Below, piece after piece: positions 34,550-44,437 of a stretch of 64,000 bases of DNA. The notes below the pieces were generated by a model. That model was not told where the DNA came from, did not search any database, and saw nothing but the letters and a program-made list of their open reading frames with translations. Source of the stretch: Symsagittifera roscoffensis (taxonomy: Eukaryota; Xenacoelomorpha; Acoela; Convolutidae); contig NC_087068.1 in assembly GCF_963678635.1 (NCBI RefSeq), forward strand, positions 39,145,649 to 39,209,648. The letters are read 5' to 3'. The translations under genes and the position numbers were made by a program. How positions within the stretch are numbered: the first letter of the stretch is position 1; each line of letters begins with the position of its first letter.

Positions 34550-35880
34550 TTTAACCAATTGGTAAACCAAAAAGAGGTTTTAAAAACTAAGTTTAAGCGG
34601 GCCACTGTTTTTCTGTCCATAAGAACCAGCCATAAAACCATCCACTGCACTGGGCCTTCATGGCCTCTGCATAATCCACATCGAACAGCTGGGGCCACCC
34701 GCCATAATTTTTTATGGCACCATTTTAACTTATCTCTAAACTTAAACAAATTACTTCAAATCTGAAAGCACTTAAGGATCTTTCCTTCAGGACAATCATG
34801 CAAAGATTTTAAAGTTTCAGAATCTTACTGTCCCATTTCAATTTAAAGCGCGGCAGTACAACCCACTGAAAGGTCTGTACTTGCCACTCTAGATCTCTCT
34901 TGTCTGTAGTGAAATTTTCATGGTGTGCCACTGTACTCTAATGGACATGCTACATACCATCAGTGTTCCCAGAAGTCAACCAAGAAGTCTAGAAAACTAT
35001 CTAAGTGGCCTGCAAGCTGAGTCTCAATTCAGTGATGCCGTGTCTACATCGAGGGTTGTGCGTACATACGTTCCTTGAGGCTTGGTCATCTCATCTAATC
35101 CTTCCGTCCTACTCCAATTGCTTTGACCCTTTCGTCTAAACGTGCAACATAAAACACGCCTCCAAAACAAGAGGTTACTCAATTTGTCGTACACCAAAAG
35201 CTCAGTGTCTATTTCAATCCAGCTTTTAATTTTCCAAAGAGTGCAGACAATCGACGAGTAAAGCCATGCGCAGGATATCCTTGAACGTACTCTCCGGTTA
35301 AAGTGGAGCAAGTTGAAAGAGATTATAATCGTTATTTTTAAAACTCTTGTAAGACCGATTATTGATTAAGTCTGTCCAACTTGTGCCCATGCTGTCAGTG
35401 ATATTTATGTTAGAGAACTGCAAACAATGCAAAATGCTACTCATCGGATACTGACCGGGTACACTCGATGACCACCTACACTCACTAGAGTGCAAGTTAC
35501 ATATTGTGAGAAATCAGCATAAAATATTTATTATCATTTCACAATGAAAACGTACGTGCCTTTAAGTCCATTGCTTTTCTATCACACACCCACCACCCGC
35601 CCCCCGGAAACAACGACCAATTGTTATAGGCACCTACAAAGAAGAGCTTCAACAGATTCTCAGTGAGGCAAACGATTTCAATCCTATAAATGACTTTAGC
35701 CAGCATTTTTGTAAACCATCGCTTCTAAAGCACCTTTTTACTGCTTCCTCTAAGACCTCCAGTGGTTTCTACAACAGAACTGACACAATCCGGCCAATTA
35801 GACGACCCTCGCTCGAATATCCTGCTACAGTTGATAGTTTAACACTTTTTCAAATAGGATGGACCTGAACGTCCCCTCTA
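34550..35880 (+). mobile_element. Wreck of a second non-LTR retrotransposon (reverse transcriptase C-terminal part)
   Basis: The block is richer in GC than its flanks. Near 35275-35468 one frame reads 'FKTLVRPIID', then a stop, then 'VRELQTMQNATHRILTGYTR'. Jockey-type reverse transcriptases have the same passage after the catalytic core ('YKALVRPIIDYA.P.W...' and 'KLQ..QN.ALRI.TGC'). An upstream stretch near 34965-35010 resembles the 'NL..YL.GL..W' passage just after YADD. Stops and frameshifts are frequent and no catalytic box is left. The element is unrelated in sequence to the copy at 18490. Confidence 0.65.
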
Positions 35881-36491
35881 ATTGCCCCCAATGTCCAGCA
35901 CAGTTTGGGAAACAAAGAAAACAAAATCAGAGGAACTGAAATTTCTAATTATGACAAAAACAATTTATTGTAAAACTGGAATTTTTTCCTGATTATCATC
36001 AATTGATCGATTATTCCTGGCGACGATGAAGAAAAAGTTTATGGGCCCTTCTTGAAAGACATAATCAGACGAAGACCATTTAGTCCGAGAGAGAAAAAAT
36101 TGGATTTAAGCTTCAATAGCTAATAATCATTTTCAGAGGGCGATTTTAATCGTAGAACGCAATCTGTTAGCACATGCAAAAAAATAGGAGAAAATCTAGT
36201 GCAATACGTCCTAATGGACATTTAGATAAAATATTTTGCCATAAGATTCGAAAAGGCGCTAAATCATGCGAGTTTTAACCATCTTTTAAACATTCCTAAG
36301 GCGCTGCATTTTTAAATGCTAATTTGACATTGATGAATTGATGATGTTTTATTGCTGTCTGAGGGCTTTGCTTCAAGGTTTATCAATTATTTTTTGAATG
36401 GTGCGGAACACACAAATGTGATGTGATTGATCAACCGATAATCTCCCAGGCACAAGAAAAAACAATTTTTAACAGACACTTTCCGTTTCAG
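35881..36491 (+). other. Intron A-B, last part
   Basis: AT-rich and noncoding, ending in the acceptor 'ttccgtttcag' at 36481-36491. Confidence 0.5.
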
Positions 36492-36872
36492 CAGTCAAAG
36501 AAGTTGCAGCAAGCGAGAACACAGGGTCAGTCTCTAATCACACGTTTGAAACACGAGTGCGAGTTACTCCATCAAGCACAAGAAAACAACAAACAAATCA
36601 TCGACCAACAAATGTCTTTCAATAAAAACTTCAGCAGACCAACTGATGTGCAATTAAACCATGTGCAATTAAACGAAGTCCACTTAGACGAATACCATTT
36701 AGACGAAGAAACAACATCGGACAATGAGTTGCTGAGATTTAGTCCTGTCAAAAAACAGTCGTTTGCGGAACATGACGAAATGAACAAAGGCAACTCCAAG
36801 AGAACTTCGTATGCTTCGACATCGTATGTTTACAACGCTCCAACTCCAAAAGATAACGGAGGTCTACCCGAG
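36492..36872 (+). CDS. Coiled-coil/zinc-finger gene, exon B
   Basis: An open stretch of 127 codons from the acceptor at 36491, phase 0. It starts with a Gln/Lys-rich helix ('SKKLQQARTQGQSLITRLKH' and 'HQAQENNKQIIDQQM') that continues the coiled coil of exon A. In the middle are four imperfect five-residue repeats: 'VQLNH', 'VQLNE', 'VHLDE', 'YHLDE'. The end is polar and Ser/Lys-rich. The donor is placed at 36873 ('gag/gtcaga'), which is GT but off-consensus at +3; a stop follows six bases later in the same frame. The start is secure, the end less so. Confidence 0.7.
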
Positions 36873-38127
36873 GTCAGATAAGTTTTAAGCTTTAATTATG
36901 CTTTTTATCAAATTAATGTTTGAACCAAGCAGTTAATGTTGGTATATATAAACTATGATCATCAATCATAGAGCCTTTTTTGAAAATTGTCGTCAGATTT
37001 TATAGCTATAGAGGTCAGAAAAAAAGAGATTTTTAAAAATTTTTTATAGTCAAGAATATCATTTTAACCAAATTGTATGCATTTTTAACAAAATTGTCAT
37101 CATCATGATAAGTTTAAAAATTTTGATTTTCTTATAAACGAAAAAATTGAAAAAGTAACTTTTCTTGCGCTAAGATATTTTTAAGATATTACAGTAAAAA
37201 TTCGGGCCGCAGACAATTTGATGCCAATTTACATCGAATTGTCTACGACCCGAATTTTTACTGTAATATCTGAAATATATCTTAGTGCGAGAAAATTTAT
37301 TTTTTGAGTTTTTCAAAATTACCTTAAGTTGAAACTAATGAACGTTTTGAGAGACGAAAAAGTGTTTGTAATAATTTGAAACAAAAGCATTTTAATAATG
37401 CTTAAATGTCGAAAAGAGATTTTTAATAATCCACCGTTGATAGACTACTGGTAATCCTCTGCGCTATCTGCGCTGCTGGTAACGTCTGTCTCGAGATAAA
37501 AATGAACCCAGGAACCCAAACGTCTGGACACAAAACTGAATCGCATTTGATCTTGACTCCTATTTCAACTAAATTTGTTAAGAAAACAAAACTTTCAAAT
37601 TGATTTTCAACCAGACTAATTTAAACTTACTTCAACTCACTCAGAAATAATTTCACTGCAATTTTTTCCAAGGCTTTGGAATCTCATTTTAATTAGCATC
37701 GAGAATATAAAAAAGAGCTATAAAGTTCTGTCGAGACAAAATCGAAGTAAAGATTTATATCAATTTTTTCTGCTAAAATGTATGCTTTTTGAAAATCTTT
37801 TTTAGTTGAAAAAAAAAACACAAGCCAAATAAAAAGAACATATTAAAATATTGTAATATACAAACAACTATATTTTGACACACAAAAAGCAAGCTTATCC
37901 TGTCACTTGTAAAGAATATGATGAATATAAATCAAGTTTTGAATATCATGAATATAAGTCAAGCTTAGGGCCAAAATTATATCAAAAAAACCATCAAATT
38001 GGTCAAAAAGAGTTGCTATATTGTTTTTTGCTATTTTTTGTAAAAAAAAAACTATATTTTTTTGTGAAAAATGATTCAATTATGTAAATTTTTCTCTGAA
38101 TTTTATGTTTTTTGCTTGGAATCCGTG
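36873..38127 (+). other. Intron B-C before the gypsy insertion
   Basis: AT-rich. It contains the long hairpin at 37160-37296. The 70-codon frame 37875-38087 is composed of low-complexity Lys/Phe/Tyr codons and includes a near-duplicated 'gaatat..tcaag' block; I do not regard it as coding. Confidence 0.5.
37160..37296. repeat. Long near-perfect hairpin, ~64-bp arms, 8-base loop
   Basis: The left arm runs from 'tttcttgcgctaagatat' through 'ttacagtaaaaattcgggcc' to 'agacaatttgatg' (37223). The loop is 37224-37231. The right arm mirrors it from 'catcgaattgtct' (37232) through 'cgaatttttactgtaatatc' to 'cttagtgcgagaaaa'. Only a few mismatches and one small bulge interrupt the pairing. A transcript from either strand would fold into a stem of microRNA-precursor type or longer; it could equally be a small fold-back element. 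Confidence 0.85.
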
Positions 38128-39107
38128 TGTAGAATTGATGATTCTACTGTATTACATGCTATAGCAACCTGAGCGTAAGATTGAATTGTCATTAAGCTAA
38201 GTTGCAGAGTAAATAATTGGTTAATTAAACATAACTCGGTTTGGAGGTGAAATTGGACTTGATATTTGCACAACTTAGTTGGAGATGCCTATAATGAACT
38301 TGGAACTTAAGACTAGTGGCATTAGAGGAAGACTTCAAATAAGACCTTATGAATAGGGTACCGAAGTAAATGTCACGACTTGTAGGGACGACATAAGTCT
38401 ACTATAACTAAAACTCAAACAGACAAATATTATAGAGAACAGCAAGTAGCATACCCTTAGGCAGATCACTGTGAATTACTATTGGTTCTCGTTAGTTAGA
38501 GAACAAGAATTGCTAAAGAGAGAGTTAACTAGGAGTGAGATTAGTTGAGTTCTCAATAGTTAGAGAACCAAAAATAGCAAAGTAAAGAGACCCGTCAAAG
38601 TACCTCACTCAAATGAATAATGATCCTTATTGACAAATTTAGTTTTAGCAAGTCGGACTGAGTGATTGTGTGGAATTACCGTGGGTAATTCAATAATTAA
38701 AACTCTCTAGAAAAGTGACAATTGTTGGCTAAGTTATTTGGAACTCGAATTGCAATTAGGCAATTGTGTTGATTGATCGCGGATCCTTTCCTTTTGATTA
38801 GATTACTAGATTATATTCGGGCCGCCTAGAGCCTTCTGTATTCGGACCAATTTTTATCTGAATTTATTTAGTACTGGAAATTCTTGCGATCGACGAGAGT
38901 GAGCAAGGCAGCCTCAAGAGCAGTATAAAGACGGGCAAGTAACAGAGTACCGTACAGATTAGGTGCCACCAACTTAACCCTTTCGGGATAGTGGATAGTA
39001 GTGAATCTCGGTTGCCCCGCTGAATTCAATGCCAAAGGGACCACTTTGCGGTGCCGTTAAATTAAAGTGTGTGAACGGACCTAGAGAAGCAATCCCTGAA
39101 ATCTACA
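38128..39107 (+). repeat. 5' LTR of the gypsy element (980 bp)
   Basis: Begins 'tgtagaatt' and ends 'aatctaca', giving short terminal inverted repeats, and opens with a palindrome ('gtagaat-tgatg-attctac'). It matches the 3' LTR throughout. I count about 20 differences in the first ~240 aligned bases, so the insertion is not recent. It lacks a block of about 55 bases that the 3' LTR has. Confidence 0.95.
38924..38929 (+). promoter_or_regulatory. Candidate TATA box in the 5' LTR
   Basis: 'tataaa' within 'agcagtataaagacggg', conserved at 48106-48111 in the 3' LTR. Position in the last fifth of the LTR is plausible for the U3/R boundary; no mapping data. Confidence 0.4.
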
Positions 39108-39108
39108 T

Positions 39109-39129
39109 TGGCGCGCCTGGGTGGGATCG
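39109..39129 (+). other. tRNA primer-binding site
   Basis: One base after the 5' LTR, 'tggcgcgcctgggtgggat' followed by 'cg' starts with TGG, the complement of the tRNA 3' CCA. It continues as the complement of an acceptor stem and T-arm (its reverse complement contains 'cgatccca', a T-loop pattern). I cannot say which tRNA. Confidence 0.85.
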
Positions 39130-39164
39130 CAATCTGGACTGTAGTTACCATTATTCTGTGTTAG

Positions 39165-40145
39165 TGAAGGATCCGACCTGACTGCTTTCCCTCCAACAGC
39201 TACCAGAACTGGGCGGACTGGAGAAAGCACTTCGCCTGGGTTGCCGATGCCAACCGGTGGGAAGACGAACAGGCCAGGATGGTGCTGCCTACCTGTTTGA
39301 CGGGCTGGGCCCTTGATGAATATACGAGCATGCCAGCCCAATTTAGAGAGGATGTTGCCGGCTTCCGATACCCCACTTTAGGGGAAATGCTGATCGAACT
39401 TGACCAGCGGATGATGCCATTCCAGACTCAGGCAGGCGCCAGGGCAGATTTCAATAACGTGAAGCAGAGCGACAAGGAAGAGCTGCGAGAATTCTCCCGG
39501 AGTGTCAGATCCCTTGGCGACGTGGCGAATGCGAATGTTGGTGCTCAGGCTAGAGACGACATGAATCGCGAACAGTTTATCGACGGACTGTATGATGTGG
39601 AACTAAAGGACCTCCTCCTACGAGAAGAATTGGGAAGCTTGGCACAGGCAGTGGCCCGAGCTCAGGCTCTGGAACTGGGGAACAAATCGTCCCGAGCCAG
39701 GAACAGTAAGCGGCTGCACCTTGCGAGAGTAGCAGAGGATGTACCGGCGCCAGTAGCCGTGGAGGACAGGGGCAGAGCGCTCGGGCTATTCCGGGGGCGA
39801 CCGGTGCGGGACGACAACCAGTGGGCTTTGACCCGAGGATAGACCAACTGGTGAGTGTGCAGAGCGATCTTCTGACACAAATGCAGAACATGACGGCAAT
39901 GATGGGTAAGCTCGTTAACTCTATTATCCCCCCACCCGGAGAATCTACCCCGACCCGAACAGACACAGTGGCCGCGGAAACTATATGACCCCTATCAGGG
40001 AGATGACCGTCCGAGCTAACAGAGAAATGGTGTGGGACGTTACGAGGCAAAAAATCAGGCTCCCCGCGGCGACTGCTACTCATGTCATCAGCCAGGGCAC
40101 TTCGCAAAGGAATGCCCCCAGAAAGTCGCCGATCGTTTAAACTAG
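39165..40145 (+). pseudogene. gag: gag (matrix/capsid and nucleocapsid), frameshifted
   Basis: A frame open from 39165 (no ATG until 39279) to 39842 encodes a retrotransposon gag-type capsid: 'NWADWRKHFAWV' at the start, 'LTGWALDEYTSMPAQFR', and the 'FQTQAGARADFNNVKQSDKE' then 'ELREFSRSVRSL' passage typical of gypsy capsids. Two frame changes follow. In the last frame a zinc knuckle of CCHC type (C-x2-C-x4-H-x4-C, 'CYSCHQPGHFAKEC') lies at 40074-40115, shortly before the stop at 40143-40145. Gag would package element RNA in cytoplasmic particles; this copy cannot make the intact protein. Confidence 0.9.
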
Positions 40146-40343
40146 CGAGGGCCGGGACAGTGAACGGATACCAAGGAGGTTTCGTCCCGGCCAACTTCAT
40201 GAACCAACAAGCATGTGGTGGGAGCCGACCTTTAAGCAGCTCTCTCCAACAAACCCCGAGTTCTCAGATGCCCCCCGGATCCTACAACGCAACGAGTCAT
40301 TTTTCCACTAACCCCAACCCCCCGCCACGGTGGTGTCCAACAG

Positions 40344-40763
40344 GTGTCTAGTACCCAGTGCCAGACGGAAACATCATTGGAGTTTTTCGGCGTATGCCAA
40401 GTACACGAAGCACCCTTCGGATTGACAGCGGACGCTTGTGTCGGAGGAACCCCAGTGAGAGCTTTAGTGGATACTGGAGCTACCATCAACCTCATCAGAA
40501 GCGACGTATATAGTAAAATCTTAGCAGCACCACGCCTCCGGACATATAATGGTTCCCTTGAGACAGCGAATGGGCCTGCGGTGAGAGCTGACGGCTGGGT
40601 TACTACGAACTTGGAACTATGATCGATAAACGATGGCATGGAGGCGCTAGTAGTTTCCGAGCTGAAGGCGGGAGTGATCCTTGGTATGCGTTCACTCAAG
40701 GAATACGAATGCGCACTGGATTTCCACGGCGATAGCTTGTGGACAGAACCCAAAGAAGGGTAG
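40344..40763 (+). pseudogene. pol: pol: aspartic protease
   Basis: The frame 40344-40622 contains the retropepsin active site 'ALVDTGATINLI' (catalytic Asp codon at 40470-40472), preceded by a hydrophobic strand ('VGGTPVRALV'). A TGA at 40620-40622 interrupts the frame. It then stays open to TAG at 40761-40763 and carries 'AGVILGMRSLKEY', equivalent to the conserved 'ILG.DFL' strand near the protease end. Its job is to cut the Gag-Pol polyprotein. The active site is preserved while the reading frame is not. Confidence 0.9.
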
Positions 40764-40776
40764 ATAGTTCCCCTGC

Positions 40777-41670
40777 ATGAAGAACCACTGCGGACCTCAA
40801 CAGCCCCGGATCATCCCAAACCATCAGCAGGTGCGGCCGGGCCCCTACCCAAACCGGCAGTTTCAGAGGATGCCGAAGATCCCCAGCAGCCTGAATATGG
40901 CCCTTGGGGGACGGCATTTGGAGGAAGATGTTGAGAGGATCCTAGAGCTGGCTGCACCCGGTGTGACAGGCATGGAAAAAGACAAATTAGCAGAACTTAT
41001 CCGGTCATACAGAGATATGTTCGCCCTGACAGACGCAGAGCTGGGGCAAACCAATTTAGTTACCCATCGGATCGACACGGGGGATGCGGGCCCCATTAGG
41101 ATCCCTCCTCATCGAGCGTCTCCAGCGAAGATGCCGATTATCAAGAAGCAAGTGCAGAGCATGCTGGAGAAAGGAGTAATCCAGCCGTCCAAGAGTCCCT
41201 GCAGTGCCCCAATCTTTCTACAAAAGAAGAAGGACGGGAGCTGGCTTTTCTGCGTGGATTATCGAAAGCTGAACGAGGTAACGATTAAAAACGCCTTCCC
41301 CATTCCACGGATACAACAGACTTTCGACGCTTTGAAAGGACAGAAATACTTCACGTCCTTAGATTTGGGCAGCGGATATTGGCAAGTACCCGTGGCAGAG
41401 GAAGAAAGCCACAAGACGGCTTTCGTTACCCCCGATAGAGGATTTTACGAGTATGTCATGATGCCATTTGGACTGTCTAATGCCCCAGGGACCTTCCAAA
41501 GACTAATGAACGAGTTGTTCCGGGCGCACTTGTGGAAGTGGGCGGTAGTGTTTCTCGACGATGTATTGGTATACTGCCAGTCCACCGACGATCACTTTTC
41601 CCACCTTCAGGCTACGTTTCAACTATTAAGGGCGGCGAATCTGAAGCTAAGCCAAAGAAAAGCAGATTAG
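40777..41670 (+). pseudogene. pol: pol: reverse transcriptase, broken at the C-terminal end
   Basis: An open frame of 297 codons carrying all reverse transcriptase core motifs of Ty3/gypsy: 'SPCSAPIFLQKKKDGSWLFC' with 'VDYRKLNEVTIKNAFPIPRI', motif A 'YFTSLDLGSGYWQV', 'KTAFVTPDRGFYEYVMMPFG', and 'LSNAPGTFQRLMN'. The catalytic box is 'FLDDVLVY' at 41551-41574 (Leu-Asp-Asp variant, common in gypsy elements). A TAG at 41668-41670 and a frameshift separate it from the next block. The N-terminal boundary follows a frameshift at about 40780-40930. Confidence 0.96.
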
Positions 41671-42511
41671 TGCAGAAAGAGCTCATCTACTTGAGTCACA
41701 TCATCGGGAATGGTGGGATTCAAGTGGATCGGAAGAAAGTGGAAACTGTAACCAGTTGGCTAGTGCCCACGACAGTGAAGGGAGCCAGATCCTTATATGG
41801 GTTTTGCAATTACTATCGCCGGTTGTGAGAGACTTCGCTGGAATAGAGGGCCCCCTTTCCTCACAGACAAAGAAAAAGGTGCCATTTGTGTGGACTTACG
41901 AGTGCCAGGCTGCCTTTGATCGACTACGAAAAGAGCTAATCACGGCGCCGGTGCTCGAGTTTCCCGACTACAACGGAAGTTTCATAGTGGACACCGACGC
42001 GAGTAACGCCAGCCTGGGAGCTGTGCTGTCCAATGTCATCAGCGAAAAAGAGAGACCATTGGTCTTCGCTAGCAGGGTGCTCTCAAAAACTGAGACGAAT
42101 TATTGTCAGAACAAGAGGGAAGCTCTAGCGGTTGAGTAGGCAGTCAAATGGTTCAAGTCCTACCTCTGGGGAAAGAAGTTCGTCCTGAGAACGGACCACT
42201 CAATTCTGCAGTGGCTTTTCAAACAGAAAGACCCCGATGGGATGACATTCAGAATTCAGCAGCAGCTGCAGGAGTTTGACTTCCAAGTGGTTCACCGCGC
42301 CGGCTCGAAGCATGGCAACGCGAATGACCTTCAGAGAATGTGGGAGGAGGGCCTGGACTGGCTTCCGGGTGAGAGGGAAGAGGCGTTTGGACCATTCCCG
42401 GAAGCGGTGTCTCTTGAGGAAGCCATGCGGAGGGTCTCCCGGCCCCAATCGGCCAATCGGAGACAGTGGCAGCCCTGGACAACGGGCAAGAAGAGGGCGG
42501 GGACGAGGTAA
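41671..42511 (+). pseudogene. pol: pol: connection domain and RNase H
   Basis: After the frameshift, 'ELIYLSHIIGNGGIQVD' and 'TVKGARSLYGFCNYYRR' are the thumb/connection region. A second frame change near 41825 leads to 'FVWTYECQAAFDRLRKELIT' and the RNase H core with 'FIVDTDASNASLGAVLS' (about 41982-42032), 'KTETNYCQNKREALAVE' and 'FVLRTDHSILQWLF'. A TAG at 42137-42139 interrupts the frame just after the conserved Glu. RNase H removes the RNA strand during reverse transcription. The Arg/Pro-rich tail to 42511 leads into the integrase. Confidence 0.93.
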
Positions 42512-43602
42512 TCTGCTGGACGAGGAACGCAACGGAGGTTTCCGCTCTACAAAGGGAGGACGAAGCGATTGCCCAGGTGTTTTATTGGACTCAAACGGAA
42601 GGGGAGGCCACAGACCTGCCGTCGCTAGGGACGAACCTTAGCCCGAAGGAGCAAGCAATCCAGCACGGACCCGAGGCCCTGGCATACTGGTCGAGATTGA
42701 ACGAGCTAGGCATCCGGGGCGGGGTCCTCTATGAAAAGTGGTTCCCGAAGGATGACTCGCGGCCAGTCCTTCAGACGGTTGTTCCTGCAGCCGGACGTAA
42801 AGAGATCCTTAGTAAGCTGCATTCGCCCCAAACCAGTGGAGGACATTTCGCAGTGGAAAAGACGCTAGCTACAATACGCCAGCGCTTCTGGTGGCCAATG
42901 ATGAGGACCGACGTGGAAAAGAAGGTCCAGTGGTACCTGACTTGCGCAGCCCGCAGCACGGGAGGCAAGGAAAGAGTTGCTGGACTGGTCCCGTTCAAGG
43001 TGGGAATTCGGTTCAACACGGTGGCAGCGGATACTTTGGGACCTGTGACCCTAGCTGCCCGGACAAGGGCGAAGCACATCTTGGTCATGACGGACCTTTT
43101 CACTAAGTGTCAACCGATTCGGCGGAGGTAGCCCGAGAGATAGTAGAGAACTGGGTGTTGAAGTTAGGGGCACCCAATGTGCTGCATACGGATCAGGGAA
43201 AGAACTTTGGGAGCAACCTCTTTCTGGAGATGTGCCGACTACTAGGGATAGACAAGACACGGACCTCCCCTTATCAATCGCAGGGAAATGGCCAGGTGGA
43301 GCGTCACAACAAGGTGATTGCTGACGTCGTTTCGAAATACTGCGCCGACAACCCGAGGACGTGGGACACCGTTTTGCCCTACCTCAACTTTGTGTACAAT
43401 ACTACGATCCACAGAACGACGGGAGCTACCCTTTTCAATTTAGTCCACGGGCAAGAGTGCCAATACCCTATTGACCTCTTCTACCCCAAAACCTACGACG
43501 AACTACCCACTCAAGGCAGTCTGGTGGAATGGCTGGATGAGCAATTCAGGGACGCCCATAGTATCGCCCGGGATTTCCTAGGAACGAACCAGCGACGCTA
43601 GA
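42466..43602 (+). pseudogene. pol: pol: integrase
   Basis: Two overlapping frames (42466-43131 and 43107-43601) make up a gypsy integrase split by one frameshift near 43120. The N-terminal zinc domain has 'LSKLHSPQTSGGHFAVEKTL' and 'WWPMMRTDVEKKVQWYLTCA', but the second Cys of the C-x2-C pair is Arg (codon cgc). The catalytic triad is intact: Asp at 43030-43032 ('VAADTLGP'), Asp at 43191-43193 ('LHTDQGKNF') and Glu at 43299-43301 ('NGQVERHN'), with the canonical 35 residues between the last two. It joins element DNA to the chromosome. Confidence 0.95.
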
Positions 43603-44265
43603 AAGATCAGTATCGGAAAAGAGTTTACGGCGAACCCTATTCAATCGGAGACAAGGTTTGGGTGTGGCCAAGGAGAAAATAAAGTCAATGAAATTCTTTT
43701 TTTACTATGGGAAGGACCTTATGTGGTCCTGGCAAAGGTTTCCGAGGTAAACTATAAGATGGCCAAGCCAACCACCCCAGACAAAATAAGGTTTCTGCAC
43801 TTTAACATGCTCAAACCCTTTGTGGAAGAAGCCATCTCTCCTGAAGATGTGACACCAACCAAACGGCGTCCCTATCCGCTCGGCGGGGATTTTGGACGAC
43901 CCAGGAGTATGGGACGAAGATACGGAGCAAATGCAGGGTAACCAGCAAGAACTGAGGCCGGTGCGCTTGCCTGCACCCCCTTCGGCTCGAAAGATTCCGG
44001 TCGAATTTGAGGCCCCTATGAAACACCTCAGAGAAGGGAATCGGACCAGCCCGCGATCGATAGAGAGGAAACCTATGACGCAGGCTCGCTCGAGGTCGAG
44101 AGAGAAGCGGACCCCCAGATCCCAAACGGGGTGGGGTTGAACCCACCCTGTGAAGAAGTATTCAAGGAAGATGGAGACAGACAGGGGACATTGGAAGATG
44201 GGCGGCCCACCCACCACCGACGTCCACCAGTTCGCTTTGGGATCGACGAGTTTGGACAGCGATAG
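43603..44265 (+). pseudogene. pol: pol: integrase C-terminal (GPY/F-like) module and tail
   Basis: After the TAG at 43600-43602 the frame continues with 'YSIGDKVWVW'. A frameshift follows, and then 'WEGPYVVLAKVSEVNYKM' and 'IRFLHFNMLKPFV', which match the GPY/F module known from gypsy and retroviral integrases ('W.GPY.V........ Y.V.........VH...LKP'). A Pro/Arg-rich tail with further frame changes ends at TAG 44263-44265, just after 'RRPPVRFGIDEFGQR', a frequent kind of gypsy pol ending. No chromodomain is seen. Confidence 0.85.
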
Positions 44266-44437
44266 CGCGGACCCCAAATGAGAACACTTTTCTTTTGTAT
44301 ATTACTCCCCCAACCCGGAAGTATTAATGGATTAGATCACGAAGTAGTTAAGTGGCTATCTTCAGATTCAAGTTGAGGTGGGATAAGGGGTTATGGATTT
44401 GAAAAAACTAAGATTTGATTAAATGCGATGGATATGA

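Noticed and set aside
34559-34765. 68-codon plus-strand frame
   Set aside because: Lies in the decayed non-LTR element and has no independent support.
39577-40200. Minus-strand frame of 207 codons
   Set aside because: Reverse-complement shadow of the gag region; plus-strand motifs (capsid passage and CCHC knuckle) establish the true strand.
40232-40753. Minus-strand frame of 173 codons
   Set aside because: Shadow of the protease block with its DTG active site on the plus strand.
43705-44277. Minus-strand frame of 190 codons
   Set aside because: Shadow of the integrase tail, which has GPY/F-like motifs on the plus strand.
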